This document shows positions 11,349 to 22,772 of a DNA stretch of 64,000 nucleotides, in pieces. The notes below the pieces were generated by a model, which saw nothing but the letters and a program-made list of their open reading frames with translations, did no database searches and had not been told where the DNA came from. The DNA comes from Protopterus annectens (taxonomy: Eukaryota; Chordata; Ceratodontiformes; Protopteridae): the NCBI RefSeq assembly GCF_019279795.1, contig NC_056726.1, positions 1,137,849,882 to 1,137,913,881 on the forward strand, in the 5' to 3' direction. The translations under genes and the position numbers were made by a program. Numbering within the stretch: position 1 is the stretch's first letter; the number at the start of each line of letters is the position of its first letter.

Positions 11349-11630
11349 TGTAGATCAGAGTGTGTGTTGTAGGTTTAAGAGCCATTCCAGGCTATGGGCA
11401 TGTGCATATAAGTACTGAGCATGTGCAAGCAAGAGTACATTTTGAGTGAGCAGCTGGAGTGAAAGCATGTATGTGTGTAGCAGTCAGTCAGTTAGTTTGT
11501 TTAAGTTTTATGTTCCAGTTATCCATCCTGATTGTTTGTGTATAATAAATGACTTGAAAAAACACCCAGCCTCATCGTCTTATTTGAATACATAAGACAA
11601 GTAACAGCTATTGCTACTTCAGGTCCAACA
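11349..11630 (+). mobile_element. 3' LTR of the gypsy element
   Basis: It starts TGTAGATCAG and ends TCCAACA, so it has TGT...ACA termini. It contains a TATA-like 'catataag' near 11404 and a polyadenylation signal AATAAA at 11544-11549. Length is 282 bp. Only one LTR is visible in the window. Confidence 0.8.
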
Positions 11631-11634
11631 CCAA

Positions 11635-13610
11635 ATTCAAAGGTGAAGCTGGGGGGCAGTGGGTGTGTCTATCCTCCTAAAACACAAATCACTCCAGACT
11701 GTTAAGACATCATTCTCATGATAAACAAAACCAAGTGCCACAGCCAACACCCACATCCCCTCCATGACACTAGCAGTAAAATGAGACAATATCTGAAAAA
11801 AAAATCACATCCCTCACTACTGAACCCAACACTGTCTTCTTGACTGATTTCAATTATCTCTCCCATTATCTGTGAAAACTACAGTACCACAAATAAGTAT
11901 GCGCAAATATTCCTGTACTAGATTAAGCCAACTCCATAGAACAACTTGTCCAAACCCCAAAGATGAAACTCAAAAATATTGGATATGGTTCTCATTAATT
12001 TAGCCTCTGTATGCTCAACACCCATAGCTACAAAACATCAAATCTGACCAGCTATGCAGTAACATTTACTTTAAGTATCAGACCTGAAACTACTCCAGGA
12101 CAAATCTGCTCTAGCTGTCTGATGACCTAATGCAATTCAAATACCCTCCTCACTTTGACCCCACTTCATATTCTAATATTCACAGATAAGTTCTACGCAT
12201 ACCTCCAAGCTTGCATTAAAGCTGCCATTTCCTATGATACAAATACAGTCACAAACTGAAGAATTAGCCCATTTGATGAAACCCCAGTATAAATAAACTG
12301 TACAATAAGAGGAAAAAAATTATAGCTGTAAGAACATGCATTGTCAGTTAAAGGGCACCTCAAAAATAGCAACAAATAAGAAAATAAAATCCTCTAAAAG
12401 CAAGCATGAATTGAGAATTGAGAATTACTCCCATACTAAGGATAACCTCAAAGCTTTCTTCAGCTATGCTAGAATCCTTAGAAATAATACTTAAGAGTAA
12501 ATTCAAACACCACATATGCATCCCCTAAAATAATAGCCAACATACTAGCACACAAATTCAACTCAAACTTTATTCACCTATTTCCACCAAACTTTCTATA
12601 GCAAATTAGCATGTAGAAGTCTCCCTTACAAAGTCTCCTCCAAACAAGTCCAGAGTGCTCTGTCCAAGGCTAAGCATACTAGCTCCATGGGCTCAGATAA
12701 TGTGCCAGGCTTTTTTCTTGTCAACACCAAACATTGTCTGTCAATCCAGTTACTATGTCTATTAAATCTAAACCTGTCCATTGGATCTGTGCTAAATGTA
12801 TGGAGAACTGATGTAATAATCGCACTCCATAAAAGGGGACTCACTACCAAACTGGGTTACTATAGATCAATAAGTCTCACCAGCCTTGTTTGTAAGGCAA
12901 TGGAGTTCATCATGATGGCACATATTAACAAGGACATAGGCAGTCATCAAATCCTGGACCCAAAACAGTTTGGGTTTGTAAAGGCAGATCCTACCTCTAA
13001 AATTTAGTGGACTTCTCTGAACAAGTCACCCCAGGCATTATAGTCAGTCAAATCAGTCCACAGTGTATATCTGGGCATGCCACATCCTGGCATTATTGAT
13101 AAGTTAATACAGTTGAAAGTAAACACTTACTGTGCCCAATGGATAGAAATGAGGTCACTAGCAGTACCCAATCAATTAATTTTGGTGATATGCTCTTTTT
13201 AAAAAGAGAAGTTTCTAGCTGTGCACCTTAGTGATCAATTATGAAGATACTCATTTTTGCTATCTATTTCTCTGATATTAAAGCTGACATCAGACATTTG
13301 TGACTGAAGACGTTTGCCAATGACTGCAAAGTTGAAGCTGCCAGAATTTCCCAAATGACCTCCAGATTCTCCAGGAGAGATTAACATACAGTAATCAGTG
13401 GTGTTTGGACATTGGCCTTAATTTAAATGCCAAGAAATGCTCCAGTGTGTCCTTTGGCAAACCTGGGCACCCATGTGCATATCACATAAATGAGGACCCA
13501 TTAAAAATTGACTCTGCTATTTCTGACTTGGGGATTTTGACAGACAATGAGCTATCCTTTCACCACTGTGTGCCTACTCTTGTTGGGTAATCCTTTTATA
13601 TAAAACTCCA
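11635..13610 (+). pseudogene. Decayed CR1 LINE ORF2, plus strand
   Basis: Translation gives 'NTVFLTDFNY' near 11830 (endonuclease GDFNY box degraded to TDFNY). It also gives 'GYYRSISLTSLVCKAMEFIM' around 12855-12918 and 'ILDPKQFGFVKA' around 12950 (RT block), and 'LNLNAKKCSSVSFGKPG' at 13417-13470. The order and spacing match ORF2 of the CR1 at 33.4-37.6 kb. Both ends are missing: the 5' side abuts the gypsy LTR and the 3' side stops before the C-terminal domain. Multiple stops rule out a product. Confidence 0.8.
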
Positions 13611-13639
13611 CCAAACTCCTCACAAGTACGGCAAAATAC

Positions 13640-14068
13640 AACAGCCAAAGAAACTCCAAATGCACATAAAAAAAAAAAATGGCCAGCACACAATGGTCAG
13701 TAAATCAAAATAATAGATATATTATTGTATTTTACAAATACATATCAAAACTCCTTGGTTCTAAACAGTTAACAGACTGGTATCAGCATAAACTGCCTTC
13801 ATCAGTGTTACAGACCAAATGAAAAGTGCAGATTTAAATACACAACATGAACACATATCAGGCTATCATCGGTTAATTAAAGATATTAATTTAAACCCAG
13901 TGAAAACAAACCCTGCAATCAAATGATCCATGACTTTTCTTTAATAATATCAATATTATTTGTAATTAACTATATAACATGGGCAGGCTTCCTTTCTAGG
14001 TTAATCGACTTTCAATTATGGCATTTATATAGTCATATAATGGGAGAACAGTGTTTTGTTCCTCTTCA
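13640..14068 (-). mobile_element. Possible Penelope-like 3' fragment
   Basis: On the minus strand the text 'CACTGATGAAGGC' is followed by 'AGTTTATGCTGATACCAG', an AT-rich linker and 'TGACCATTGTGTGCTGGCC' with a T run. This arrangement is common in the tails of Penelope-like elements. No RT or GIY-YIG coding is present, so the call rests on a short signature only. An undefined AT-rich repeat is the alternative. Confidence 0.3.
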
Positions 14069-14176
14069 ATCATGTTCATAGGTTCATAGGTTCATAGGTA
14101 GGTACTAGGCTATTGGCCCTAGGGCCTATATAAGTCTAGCCAAAAAAGGTATTCTGGCTTTCGCCACCCAAGAAAA

Positions 14177-16990
14177 TTATTTTCCTGTGCCACTGTCGAG
14201 CAGAGCCACAGAAGTGATCCCCGGGGTGAATTTCCTATTTCCCATCCAATCATCAAGATTTTTCTTGAACAGTGCTAATGAGGAGCTTTGTTTCATATAG
14301 ATAGGTAGTTTGTTCCAGAGTATGGGAAGTCTCTGGGACTTGAATCTATCCCTCCAGCATGTTCTGTTTATTATGATGACAAGGTTTAGGTCCCTAGAGC
14401 ATGTAGCTTGGAGGGATTGGGATTTCTTTAAGTAGAGCATGTCCAACAGCTCTGGGTTTGACATAGCTTTGTATGTTAGGCAGAGATCACTTCTGAGTAG
14501 GCAATATGCGATGGAGTAAAGCTGGAGTTTTTTGACACAATCTGCGTAGGGCATCTGTTTGAGTCTGGTAATCCTCTTTGTGAGGTATTTCTGTGGCCTT
14601 TCCGGTTGTTGTAGATGTCTTTTCAGGTACATACCAAAAGGGATGTTGTACTCTATAATGGGTCTAATGAGTGATGAGTAAAGGGGAACAATGACCTCTT
14701 TTTTCCTGGATGAGAAACCTTTTGTGATGAGGTGTGCCACGTAGAAGGATTTCCTGACTACTGCAGTGATGTGATTATCAAAGGAGAGACTACTGTCTAC
14801 CTGTGTCCCAATGTCTCTTATCACACTTTTGGTGTTAAGTATACTACCACCTATGTGGTAGTTCATGGGTACAGAGTTTTTGCCAAAGCGGATGACAATG
14901 CACTTTTTGGCATTGAGCTTGAGGCCGTGGCTTTGACACCAGGCATCTGTCTCAGTGAGGCCATTTTGTTGGATGTTCACATTGTTAGGAGTTGATTATG
15001 GCTCCTAGTTTGCAGTCATCTGTGAACTTCATTAGCCAAAGACTTTCTGTGTTAACCTGCACTTCAGAGAAGTAGATACCAAACAGGAGAGGACCCAGGA
15101 CCGAACCCTGTCATACTCCACTTGTCAGTGGTCTGAAGTCGGATTTGGAGTCTGCTACTTTCACAGCGTGGGTTCTGTCAGTGAGCAAGTTGGCAATCCA
15201 TCTTGTGACATAGGGATTTATACCTAGTTTAGTGAGTTTATCTATAATTCCAGAGTGGGGGTGGTGTTGAAAGCCTTGGCGAGATCTAGATAGGCTGTGT
15301 GAACCACCTTGCCCTCATCTATGGATTTGGTGACCACTTCACATAAGTCTGTCAGGTTTAAGAGACATGATCTGCCTTTTACAAACCCAAACTGGGTGGG
15401 GTCCAGAGTTTAGAGATTATCAATGTCTTTGTTTATAAGTTCCATGATGATATGTTCCATGGCCTTGCAGACCAGGCTCATCAGGGTTATGGGGCGGTAG
15501 TTCCTGGGGTCTGTGGTGACTCCCCCTTTGTGGAGTGGGATAACCATTGCTTGTGCAACATTCAGTGGACACAAAGCCTGAGGTGAGGCTATGATTGAAC
15601 ATAGTACTTAGGTGGGGTGCCAGTTCGTTCTGTAGTTCATGTAGAACGCAGCCTGGGATGCTGTCAGGTCCCATGGATGCTGTGTTCTTGGCTTTGGAGA
15701 GGGTGGTTTTTACCTGTGCAGCATGATCACAGGAACTTTGCATTCTTGCGGTATAGAGATGGGCCCTTTAAGGGGTGAAAGGGGGGTAAAGTTAGCACTG
15801 AACCTATCTGCCAAGATGTTGGCAATATCAGTTGGTTCTGTATATTTAGTGCCATTGTGCTGTAACTCAGAGCAGATCTGAGTGTTGCCATTAAGATTCT
15901 TGACATAGCTATAGAATGCTTTGTGGTTGTCTTTAAAATCAGTGGCAATTTTGTTTTCGTAACTAGCTTTGGAGGATTTCATGAAGGATCTCAGCTTCCT
16001 GCTGAGGCTGACCAGGGAGTTCCTCCAATCATGGGATTTTACTCTTTTTTGCAACAGTTTCTTTCTTCTGTTGTAGAGCCTGTTTATGGCAGGGGGCCAC
16101 CAGATTGGCTTAATGTTTTTGGAGGATAGCATCTTGGTTCTGTTAGGGGTAGCATGGTCCATGCACTCGTGTAAGTGCTTATAAAGTGCATTTGTGTAGG
16201 CTTCAGCAGTCATACCTCTATTGTCCGTCTGCATGGGTGTTGTGAAGTTTGCCACTTCTGTCTTCAGAAGTGTGAAGTTGGCTTTGGAGAAATTTTTTAC
16301 GGTAGTTTCCATAATGGGGGGGTGGGACCGGGATGTGGATAGTTAGGGTGATTAGCTTGTGGTTGGATCTGACCAACGAGGAATTGACCTTTGGTGTGGA
16401 GCACCGGTTGCTCATGTTGGTAATGACCAGGTCTAGGATATTGTTGCCCCTGGTTGGGGTGTGGATAAGTTGATCCAAGGCATTGGAATTTATGAATTCC
16501 AGAAAACGTTATGCAAAAGAGTTGGTATATGAGTAGTTTTCCCAGTTAATGGTGGGGTAGTTGAAATCACCCATTATTGGGGTGTTGGGTTGTACCCTAA
16601 TATTTTCCAGTGTATCAAGAAATGAGGAGTGGGAATCATGGGGTATGGTGGGGGATCTGTAGCAAGCTACAATTTGGATTGCGGTCTTGCCCAGAGGTAG
16701 TTGCACTTGGATAATCTCGGATGCATTATGGTGAGCAACTAGCCTGGAGGTGTGGATATCCTTAATGAATATGGACATGCCTCCACCTTTAGTGTTTCAG
16801 TCCAGGTTAGGTGGCCAAAAGTTGTGGTATGAATTATAGCCTGGTAATGCAGGGGTGCTCTTTGGAGCCTTGAACCAGGTCTCTAACACTGCACAGATGT
16901 TGATGTTCTCCATTTTAAGGAGTGCCTCAAGTAAGTGCATTTTGATGTTTAGACTTCTAGCACTGAGTAGCATTACCATCAGATTTTGCT
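14177..16990 (-). pseudogene. CR1 ORF2: endonuclease/reverse transcriptase, inactivated
   Basis: The endonuclease starts near 16979 with 'MVMLLSARSLNIKMHLLEAL' and 'VLETWFKAP'. It continues with 'MSIFIKDIHTSRLV' (16778), 'PIMGDFNYPTINW' (the D and N of the GDFN box), and 'LVRSNHKLITL', where the usual SDH triad reads SNH. The linker is at 15710-16312. The RT runs from 15743 ('ASMGPDSIPGCVLHEL') through 'FGFVKGRSCLLNL' near 15380. It resumes at 14980-14177 with 'LKLNAKKCIVIRFGKN' and the C-terminal 'WRDRFKSQRLPILWNKLP'. Frames shift repeatedly between 15420 and 14980, where the catalytic FADD block should lie. The role would be target-primed reverse transcription. Confidence 0.9.
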
Positions 16991-17039
16991 TGCTTGTACA
17001 TGTTACAGTGGTGAATTTGTTATTTGAACCTTGCTTAAA

Positions 17040-17971
17040 ATAGGCATTATAGGGGTGGCAAGGGCGTTAGCCAGTATCCGGAATCCCAAGGGTGACAGGT
17101 GCATGCCATCTCTGGCAAAGCATCATGGTCTGTCGATCATGTCATCCCAGGCAGACAGATACTGGATCCCCTTAGAATGACACCAGACACTTAGCCAATT
17201 GTTGAAGTCAATTATTTTGTCCTTGTACTGTGGTATCATTCTGGGTGATGGCAGGATGCTACTCAGGGCTAGGGTCATATCTGCCTGGGCTACAAGAACG
17301 GAGAGCTCCCCCATGTCTCTTTTCATGTAGTCCAGGGAGGTATGACTCAGGTCATTCACACCAACATGGACAATGACAGAGTCATATTTGTACTTGTTGT
17401 GGAGTGACCTGAGTGCATGCATTATGTGGCAGATCCTGGCACCTGAAAGGCAGCTGACAGTAACTTTCTCCTTGTTTAGCCTGGTAAATGGAACATCAGT
17501 GTGCCTGACTACAGAGTCATCTATAACTAGAGTGTTGGGTACGTTGTTATGCCTTATGGGCTGTGGTTAAGTGGCACACTGAGCTTGTGGGCTATGTGTC
17601 ATTTGGGTTGTGTTGTGGGGTGGAGGTTGCTTGTATTTCTGCTTTGGAGGGCTCTGTTGCTTGGGCAGATTTTTATTGAGAGCCTCTGTGAATGTAGGTG
17701 TGTGTTTTGGTGGTGTAGGTTTTGAGGGACTATGTGATGAATGTGGTGTGGTGCAAGTGTTTACCTTCTCCTCTTGCCTGTATAGTCCAGTCTTGGCTGA
17801 AGAGAACTTTGCTTCCACTTTGGCTTTATAAGTGCATCTATCACAGGTTGTAGTGTTGGGTGGTAGGAGGAGAGGGTTGTCTGTGTACCTGAGGCAATTG
17901 GTGCATTGCCCCAAGATACCCAGATTCAACAGGTAGACAGGAGAAAACACCGGGAGCTGACCCTTAGACAT
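17040..17971 (-). pseudogene. CR1 ORF1: zinc-finger and SGNH esterase protein, broken
   Basis: The first part (17971-17567, 134 codons) has two CxxC pairs ('CTNC' and 'CDRC', about residues 21-47), a Lys/Glu-rich stretch and a long Pro/Thr/Lys-rich linker. A stop separates it from the esterase-like part. That part reads 'LVIDDSVVRHTDVPFTRLNK' near 17540-17480 and continues in 17422-17123 with 'VIVHVGVNDLSHTSL' (the GxND block). TGA at 17123-17125 precedes 'FARDGMHLSPLGF' (Asp-His block). In CR1 the domain acts on lipid-like esters in vitro and helps particle assembly. The nucleophile block reads DDS here instead of GDS, an unusual change. Confidence 0.85.
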
Positions 17972-18195
17972 GCCTGGATACCTGCTTATTTATTAAGTAC
18001 TATAAACTGTTTTCCTCTAGATAAGTGAGGAAAGTTGAGTGCTGTAGTAATTAGTAGCTTATTTAGTGCTTACAATGAGTTCTGAACAAGTACTGAGCTC
18101 AAAGAAACAGATTCACATGCTAAAACTAAAAAACTGACTAGTTCTAAGGGAAAATTTGAAGAGCAGATTTTATGGTGCTGGGAATAGTTTAACCC

Positions 18196-19200
18196 TAACT
18201 AAGTGACGACACATAAAGTGTATTTTTTTTTATAACAGTAGCAAATGAGTAAACTGGTTTAAACAAATTAACCAATTAACCAATAAAAGCTAAAAACTGA
18301 GCCCCGTTCCAGCAGTCTGCTATCAGACAAGTTCTAACTGCACACTCCTGCCACTAGGGTGCAGGGGAACCTTCAAGTTATACAAACAAAACTTGATTCT
18401 GCAGGTCTGAATCTAGTCTATGCTACAGCAAACAAGATGTACCAATTTCAGAAAGAAACAGATCAAATAAACAGGCACAATAAGCCTCTAACCAAAAACT
18501 CCCAGCTCAGAAGTGCAGAATCTACCTCTCATCCCACAAGAGTGTAGACCACACCTTCTTAATGTAAAATAACTGGCCCAAAGCCCAAGTGCTTAAACCA
18601 GAAATAATACACTTTTAGAATAACAGACACTAAGCCTTCAATCAGCAACTTCCAACTTAGAAGGATCCAAGCTACCTGTCCTGCCACAACAGTGCAGACC
18701 ACAAACCTTCTTAATGCAAAACAACTGGTCTGCAGCCCAAGTGCATAAACCAAAGGCTTAGAATAACAGTTACAGTTTAATCAGGCTACTAACAAGTAGT
18801 AATAAAAGCAGCAGAATAAATGCAATTAAGTATTTTTAAGAACTGGCAGCAAAAGCAAAATAAAGTAATAAAGTAGGAAGAAACACAAATACAGTAAAAG
18901 CAGATGAATAAAGTGCAATTTTTATATAACAATAGAAAAAGAGCAAACTGATTTAAACAAATTACCAAATTAACCAATAAAAAGCACAAAACTGAGCCCT
19001 GTTCCAGCAGTCTTCAATCAGGCAAGTTCTAACTGCACACTCCTGCCACTAGGGTGCAGGGAAACCTTCTCCAAAAAAAGATCGTCTGGATTAGTGCTCA
19101 AGTTATACAAACAAAGCTAGATTCAGCAGGCCTGAATTTAGTCTATGCTACAGCAAACAAGATGCACTAATTTCAGAAAGAAACAGTTCAAATAAGATGT
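18196..19200. repeat. Nested tandem block beside the CR1 5' end
   Basis: Segment 18216-18475 recurs at 18912-19197 (offset about 700 bp) with clear identity, including the run 'tgcacactcctgccactagg'. Between them, two units at about 18480-18612 and 18630-18765 repeat 'accttcttaatg', 'aactggtc' and 'gcccaagtgc' with a period near 147 bp. It directly follows the leader of the minus-strand CR1 and precedes the L1 3' end. It could be a repeated promoter region of a LINE or an independent repeat. Confidence 0.75.
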
Positions 19201-21690
19201 TATCTACAAATTCATTTAATTTCTTAGTGATGGATAATATTAACTGGTTAGTAGATTCATCCAACTTTTTTTTTTCATTTAATATTTTGAGGACTTAATT
19301 TTTCATTTTTTAAAGCAATCAGACCATAATACTAATCCATTCCTTTTTGCTAAATTAATTTTAACATTTTTCTTAGTTTCCTTAAATCTAGAAGTGTGTG
19401 CAATAGGAAAGCAAAACCAATTCCATTTTGATATTAATGGAGTTTTACAAACATATTTCTTAACTCTTTTAAGAATTGATTTCATATATGCAGAATTTAA
19501 AGACTGAAATGAATTTCCTTCTAAGGTCCATTTTGTTAACCAGATGAAAGGATTGTTGCATATTTCCAATTTATCATATTTAATAAACTTATAAGAATTT
19601 AGTATAATCTGCTTCTGGAAGGTTTTCCATTGACTAGTGTAAGCTGAGTCTGTCCATATAAATACCAACCTATCTTCAAAAGTAAAAAAAAAAATATTTC
19701 CCTTTTTAATAAGAAATAACACTATTATTTTTTTCAAAAGTATTATTAACAGTCTTACATCTTTATAGGTGTTTATTCCTAAATATTTCAGTTATTTTCC
19801 TTCCCAATTATATTTATGTTTAACTTTAAACTTACTCTCTAGTCACTGATTTAACACTAAAGCTTCATATTTATTATTATCATTATTATTACTTTTCAGC
19901 AGCGATTCTTCTTAAAACTTTTCAATGTCCTCATTTATTTCTTCCATTGAATAATTTTAATTTCCTGTACTTAGTAAAATATCATCTGCACAAACATTAT
20001 ATTTTAGATTGTCAATTTCTGTTAATTGAGAATCCATCAATTTTTACATTGCTTCATATACTATCAGCTAAAGGTTTGATAACTAATGCAAATAGTAGAG
20101 GGGGCAAGGGACACCCTTGTTTTGTGCCTTTGTTTAAAGTGAATCCTTGAGAAATGTAAGATCCATTTTTAACATAGGCTTGTCGTCTCTTTACAGGTAT
20201 TTTAACATTGCAATAAACTGTTCTGGAAATGCAAACTCTTCTAAAGTTTTAAACAAGTAGCTGTAATCTACAGAATCAAAATCTCTCTTGATGTCTAAGC
20301 TAATTAGGGACAATTTCTTGTTCATTCCTTTTGCTAAATCTAAGATAGTTACTCCCTTTTTATATTATCATATATTAATCTATTGACTATAAATTCTGGT
20401 TGGTCTTTATTAATTACTCTACTATATCTCTTTATCTTAGAGGGAAAATGGAATTAAATATTTTATATATTACATTTAAAATGAAATTGGTCTATATGAG
20501 AATGCTAACTTATTATCCTTTTTTTAATTATAGGTGCCATTACAAAAAGTTTCCATTAAGGAGGAATTATTTTGTCAGTCTACTATTTTTTCTAAAGCTA
20601 TTTTCACTTTACACATTAAAACTGTTTGATATTTTGTCATTATTTTTTTAATGACTTCAGCATTATCTAATTTCTTTGTTGTTTACACCTCACTTTGTGT
20701 ATTTCATCTTGTATTTCTAACAACTTTTTATCCCACTCTTTCATTTTTATAACTAGCCCATTTTCTCATTCTATATTTCATATGCATTTTTAAGGAATCC
20801 CTTAGTATGACTTTACTAACCTGACCATTATCAATCAAATATAAACAATTCTCAATTTGTTCCTTAAGGTAACTCTTAAATTCTTTTAATTTCATCATAT
20901 ATACAGAAATTCTATAAATAATCTGAAATGTCCTTATATCCATTAATATATTAATATTTAGTGTATTATAATCAGATAAAGGACAAGGAATAGATTTAGA
21001 ATAATTCACTTTATTAAGTAAATTTACAGAGGCATAAATCCTATCAAGTCTAGTTTGTGCCCCATGTGCATAAGAATAATGAGTGAGAAACAATTACTTA
21101 TTTTCCACTAGCACTTTTAAATCAGATAAATTATTGTTACTAAGCCATCTAGTTAGTGCTTTAGCTGATGCCAGTATTTTAGCTTTCTTCTGTTGATTTG
21201 TATCTTCTATAGTAGATATGCAGTTAAAACCCCCTGCTAAAATTAAACTACCCTTCCAATGACTTTGTAGTTAGTTTAAGCTATCTTTAGCCACTCTTGT
21301 ACCTATTCCAGGGATCCAGTAAAAAATAGCTAATATACAGAGTGTGCCATTATATTTAATTATTACAAATGTATACATTCCTTTGGGATCATTAATGGAT
21401 TCCATGACCTTAGGCATTACAGTTGATTTTCTCGACAGTATAGCAGTTTCTCTTCTCTTTTTGTTCAAAGAAGCAGGTGATTACATTTCATAACCTAAGA
21501 TATTTAAATATTGTATATCTTTATCTGTAAAGTGAGTCTCTTGCAATTTTAGATATGTCATTAATGATTTCCTTTTTCTGCCATTATTTAATCCATTTTT
21601 ATGAAAGATAAATGTGCTGGATTTAATAAAACCTACATGGTCTGCTAAAACTTGTGATGCACAGATGATCGAGCACCATTGTGCATTCAG
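19200..21690 (-). pseudogene. L1-group LINE, 5'-truncated and decayed
   Basis: On the minus strand the endonuclease is read as 'LKLQETHFTDKDIQYLNILG' (about 21560-21495), 'LILAGGFNC' (about 21245, GDFN-type box), and 'AQTRLDRIYAS' (about 21065-21030) followed by 'PLSDYNTL'. The RT is read as 'DIKRDFDSVDYSYL' near 20300, 'GTKQGCPLPPLLFALVIKPL' near 20120-20060, and 'NVCADDILLS' near 20010-19975 (catalytic Asp pair). The frame at 19737-19303 is the C-terminal region with spaced tryptophans. The GCPLSPLLF-like and ADD blocks are of the L1 superfamily (Tx1-like clades included). ORF1 is absent. Many stops and shifts mean it is inactive. Confidence 0.85.
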
Positions 21691-22111
21691 TAAGCTTCTC
21701 TACACACCATGTAGAGTCAAGCAAACACAGTAAACATTGTGACATGCAAATTATAGCATAAGTAGCTGAATTTTATGATAATCAAGCAATTAAAGATGGA
21801 TGAGCTGTTCACCAAGCTATAAAGCAATTGTGTAGACTCCATGTAGGTTCCCCCTGTGAATTCCAAACTTAATGGAATACAGGCACGTACTCTTCTCTAC
21901 ACAGAAACAATGTTCATATGACTCCACACTTGCTAGAGTGGATGGTCCTGGAAGAAGTTAATCAAAAGGGAGGAACACTATCATCACAATTCCATAAAAA
22001 CAAAGGGAGACAAATATTTTACCTTTTTATGTCCATTAACAATACTTTTAACTGAAGCTTGGCTGATGTGTCCGCCCAAAACCCATGTGCAATTAACCAG
22101 TATGTTTTGTT
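21691..22111. other. Unassigned spacer
   Basis: No motif is recognised between the L1 5' break and the foldback MITE. Confidence 0.4.
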
Positions 22112-22465
22112 GGGTCTATATTATATATTCAAAGCTTCAGAATTTAGATCCTCATATGTTCGACAACATCTGAGCGAAACTTGAATCTTCGAATATATAA
22201 TAAAAATGTTAAAAAAAAAACTTACCTTAATGCTCTGAGCAGGGGGCCAAGCCCCCTGCACCCCCACATGAGGGCTGCACCCGCCACACTCCCCTACTAA
22301 AATATACCAACTCTGAGACTGCACTTCATGTAAAAATGGGAAATTTTCCCATTCTGCATGCACTGAGCCGTTGCCTTTCATCTTCAAACTTTTCAAAGTT
22401 AGATCATATGGTGTTGACCATATGACATTCAAACTTTGAAACATTTGATAATTTAATAGGGACCC
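22112..22465. mobile_element. Foldback MITE family, copy B
   Basis: About 354 bp. It begins GGGTCTATATTATATATTC and ends AATTTAATAGGGACCC. Flanks TGTTTTGTT (22103-22111) and TGTGTTGTT (22466-22474) match 8 of 9 and look like a target duplication. The core holds a perfect hairpin GCAGGGGGC / GCCCCCTGC (arms 22239-22247 and 22251-22259). The right end forms a two-tier stem: outer arms 22391-22400 with 22432-22441, inner arms 22404-22412 with 22417-22425. The left subterminal region resembles the reverse complement of the right. There is no coding capacity. Confidence 0.75.
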
Positions 22466-22532
22466 TGTGTTGTTAACTATATCAATTTATCTGTAGTCCC
22501 GCCAAACAAATATTAATCAGAACAACTGACTA

Positions 22533-22772
22533 TGAGTGTCACAGTGGTGCAGTGGTTAGTGTTGTCACCTCACAGCAAAAGGTTCTCTAGTTTAATTCTT
22601 CTATGTGGAGTCTGCATGGCCTCCCTGCATTCATGTGGTTTTTCTCCAACATTCCAAAGACATGTATCTGGAGCATTTCTCCCTGGACTTCTGCTGAAAC
22701 TGGAGTCTGTTGCAGTTGGACTTTCTTGGTAAACAGATGTTAAATAAAATAAATAAATAAAAAAAATATTAC
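22533..22772 (+). mobile_element. tRNA-derived SINE (fish-type)
   Basis: It has an A-box-like TGGTGCAGTGG at 22545-22555 in the context 'cagtggttagtgttgtcacc', followed by 'cctcacagcaaaaggttct' and a degraded B box near 22586-22598. The downstream body (22600-22735) contains 'tgtggagtctgcatggcctc' and 'ccaaagacatg', common in fish, coelacanth and amphibian repeats. It ends in an AAAT-rich tail at 22737-22770. Confidence 0.8.

Larger units (their letters stand above)
7318..11630 (+). mobile_element. Ty3/gypsy LTR retrotransposon, 5'-truncated
   Basis: Gag, protease, RT, RNase H and integrase remnants occur in Ty3/gypsy order on the plus strand. They are followed by a polypurine tract at 11336-11348 and a 3' LTR at 11349-11630. 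No 5' LTR or primer-binding site is visible before the gag fragment. Stops and frameshifts break every domain. The encoded sequence resembles the vertebrate and invertebrate gypsy group often annotated as 'K02A2.6-like'. A reverse-oriented SINE splits the integrase at 10171-10403. Confidence 0.88.
14072..18195 (-). mobile_element. CR1 LINE, nearly full length but decayed (element 1)
   Basis: A minus-strand CR1 with 5' leader (about 17972-18195), ORF1 (about 17040-17971), ORF2 (14177-16990) and 3' UTR. It ends in the tandem tail CCTATGAA (seen as TTCATAGG repeats at 14074-14096). The leader shares the segment 'ctaagggaaa..tgaagagcaga' with the second CR1 at about 37520-37545, which fixes the 5' side. 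ORF2 is broken into at least six frame pieces, so this copy is older than the one at 33.4-37.6 kb. Confidence 0.92.

Noticed and set aside
15923..16129. Plus-strand 68-codon frame with a readable-looking protein
   Set aside because: Antisense shadow of the CR1 ORF2 linker. The same shadow appears antisense to the other CR1 at 35308-35612.
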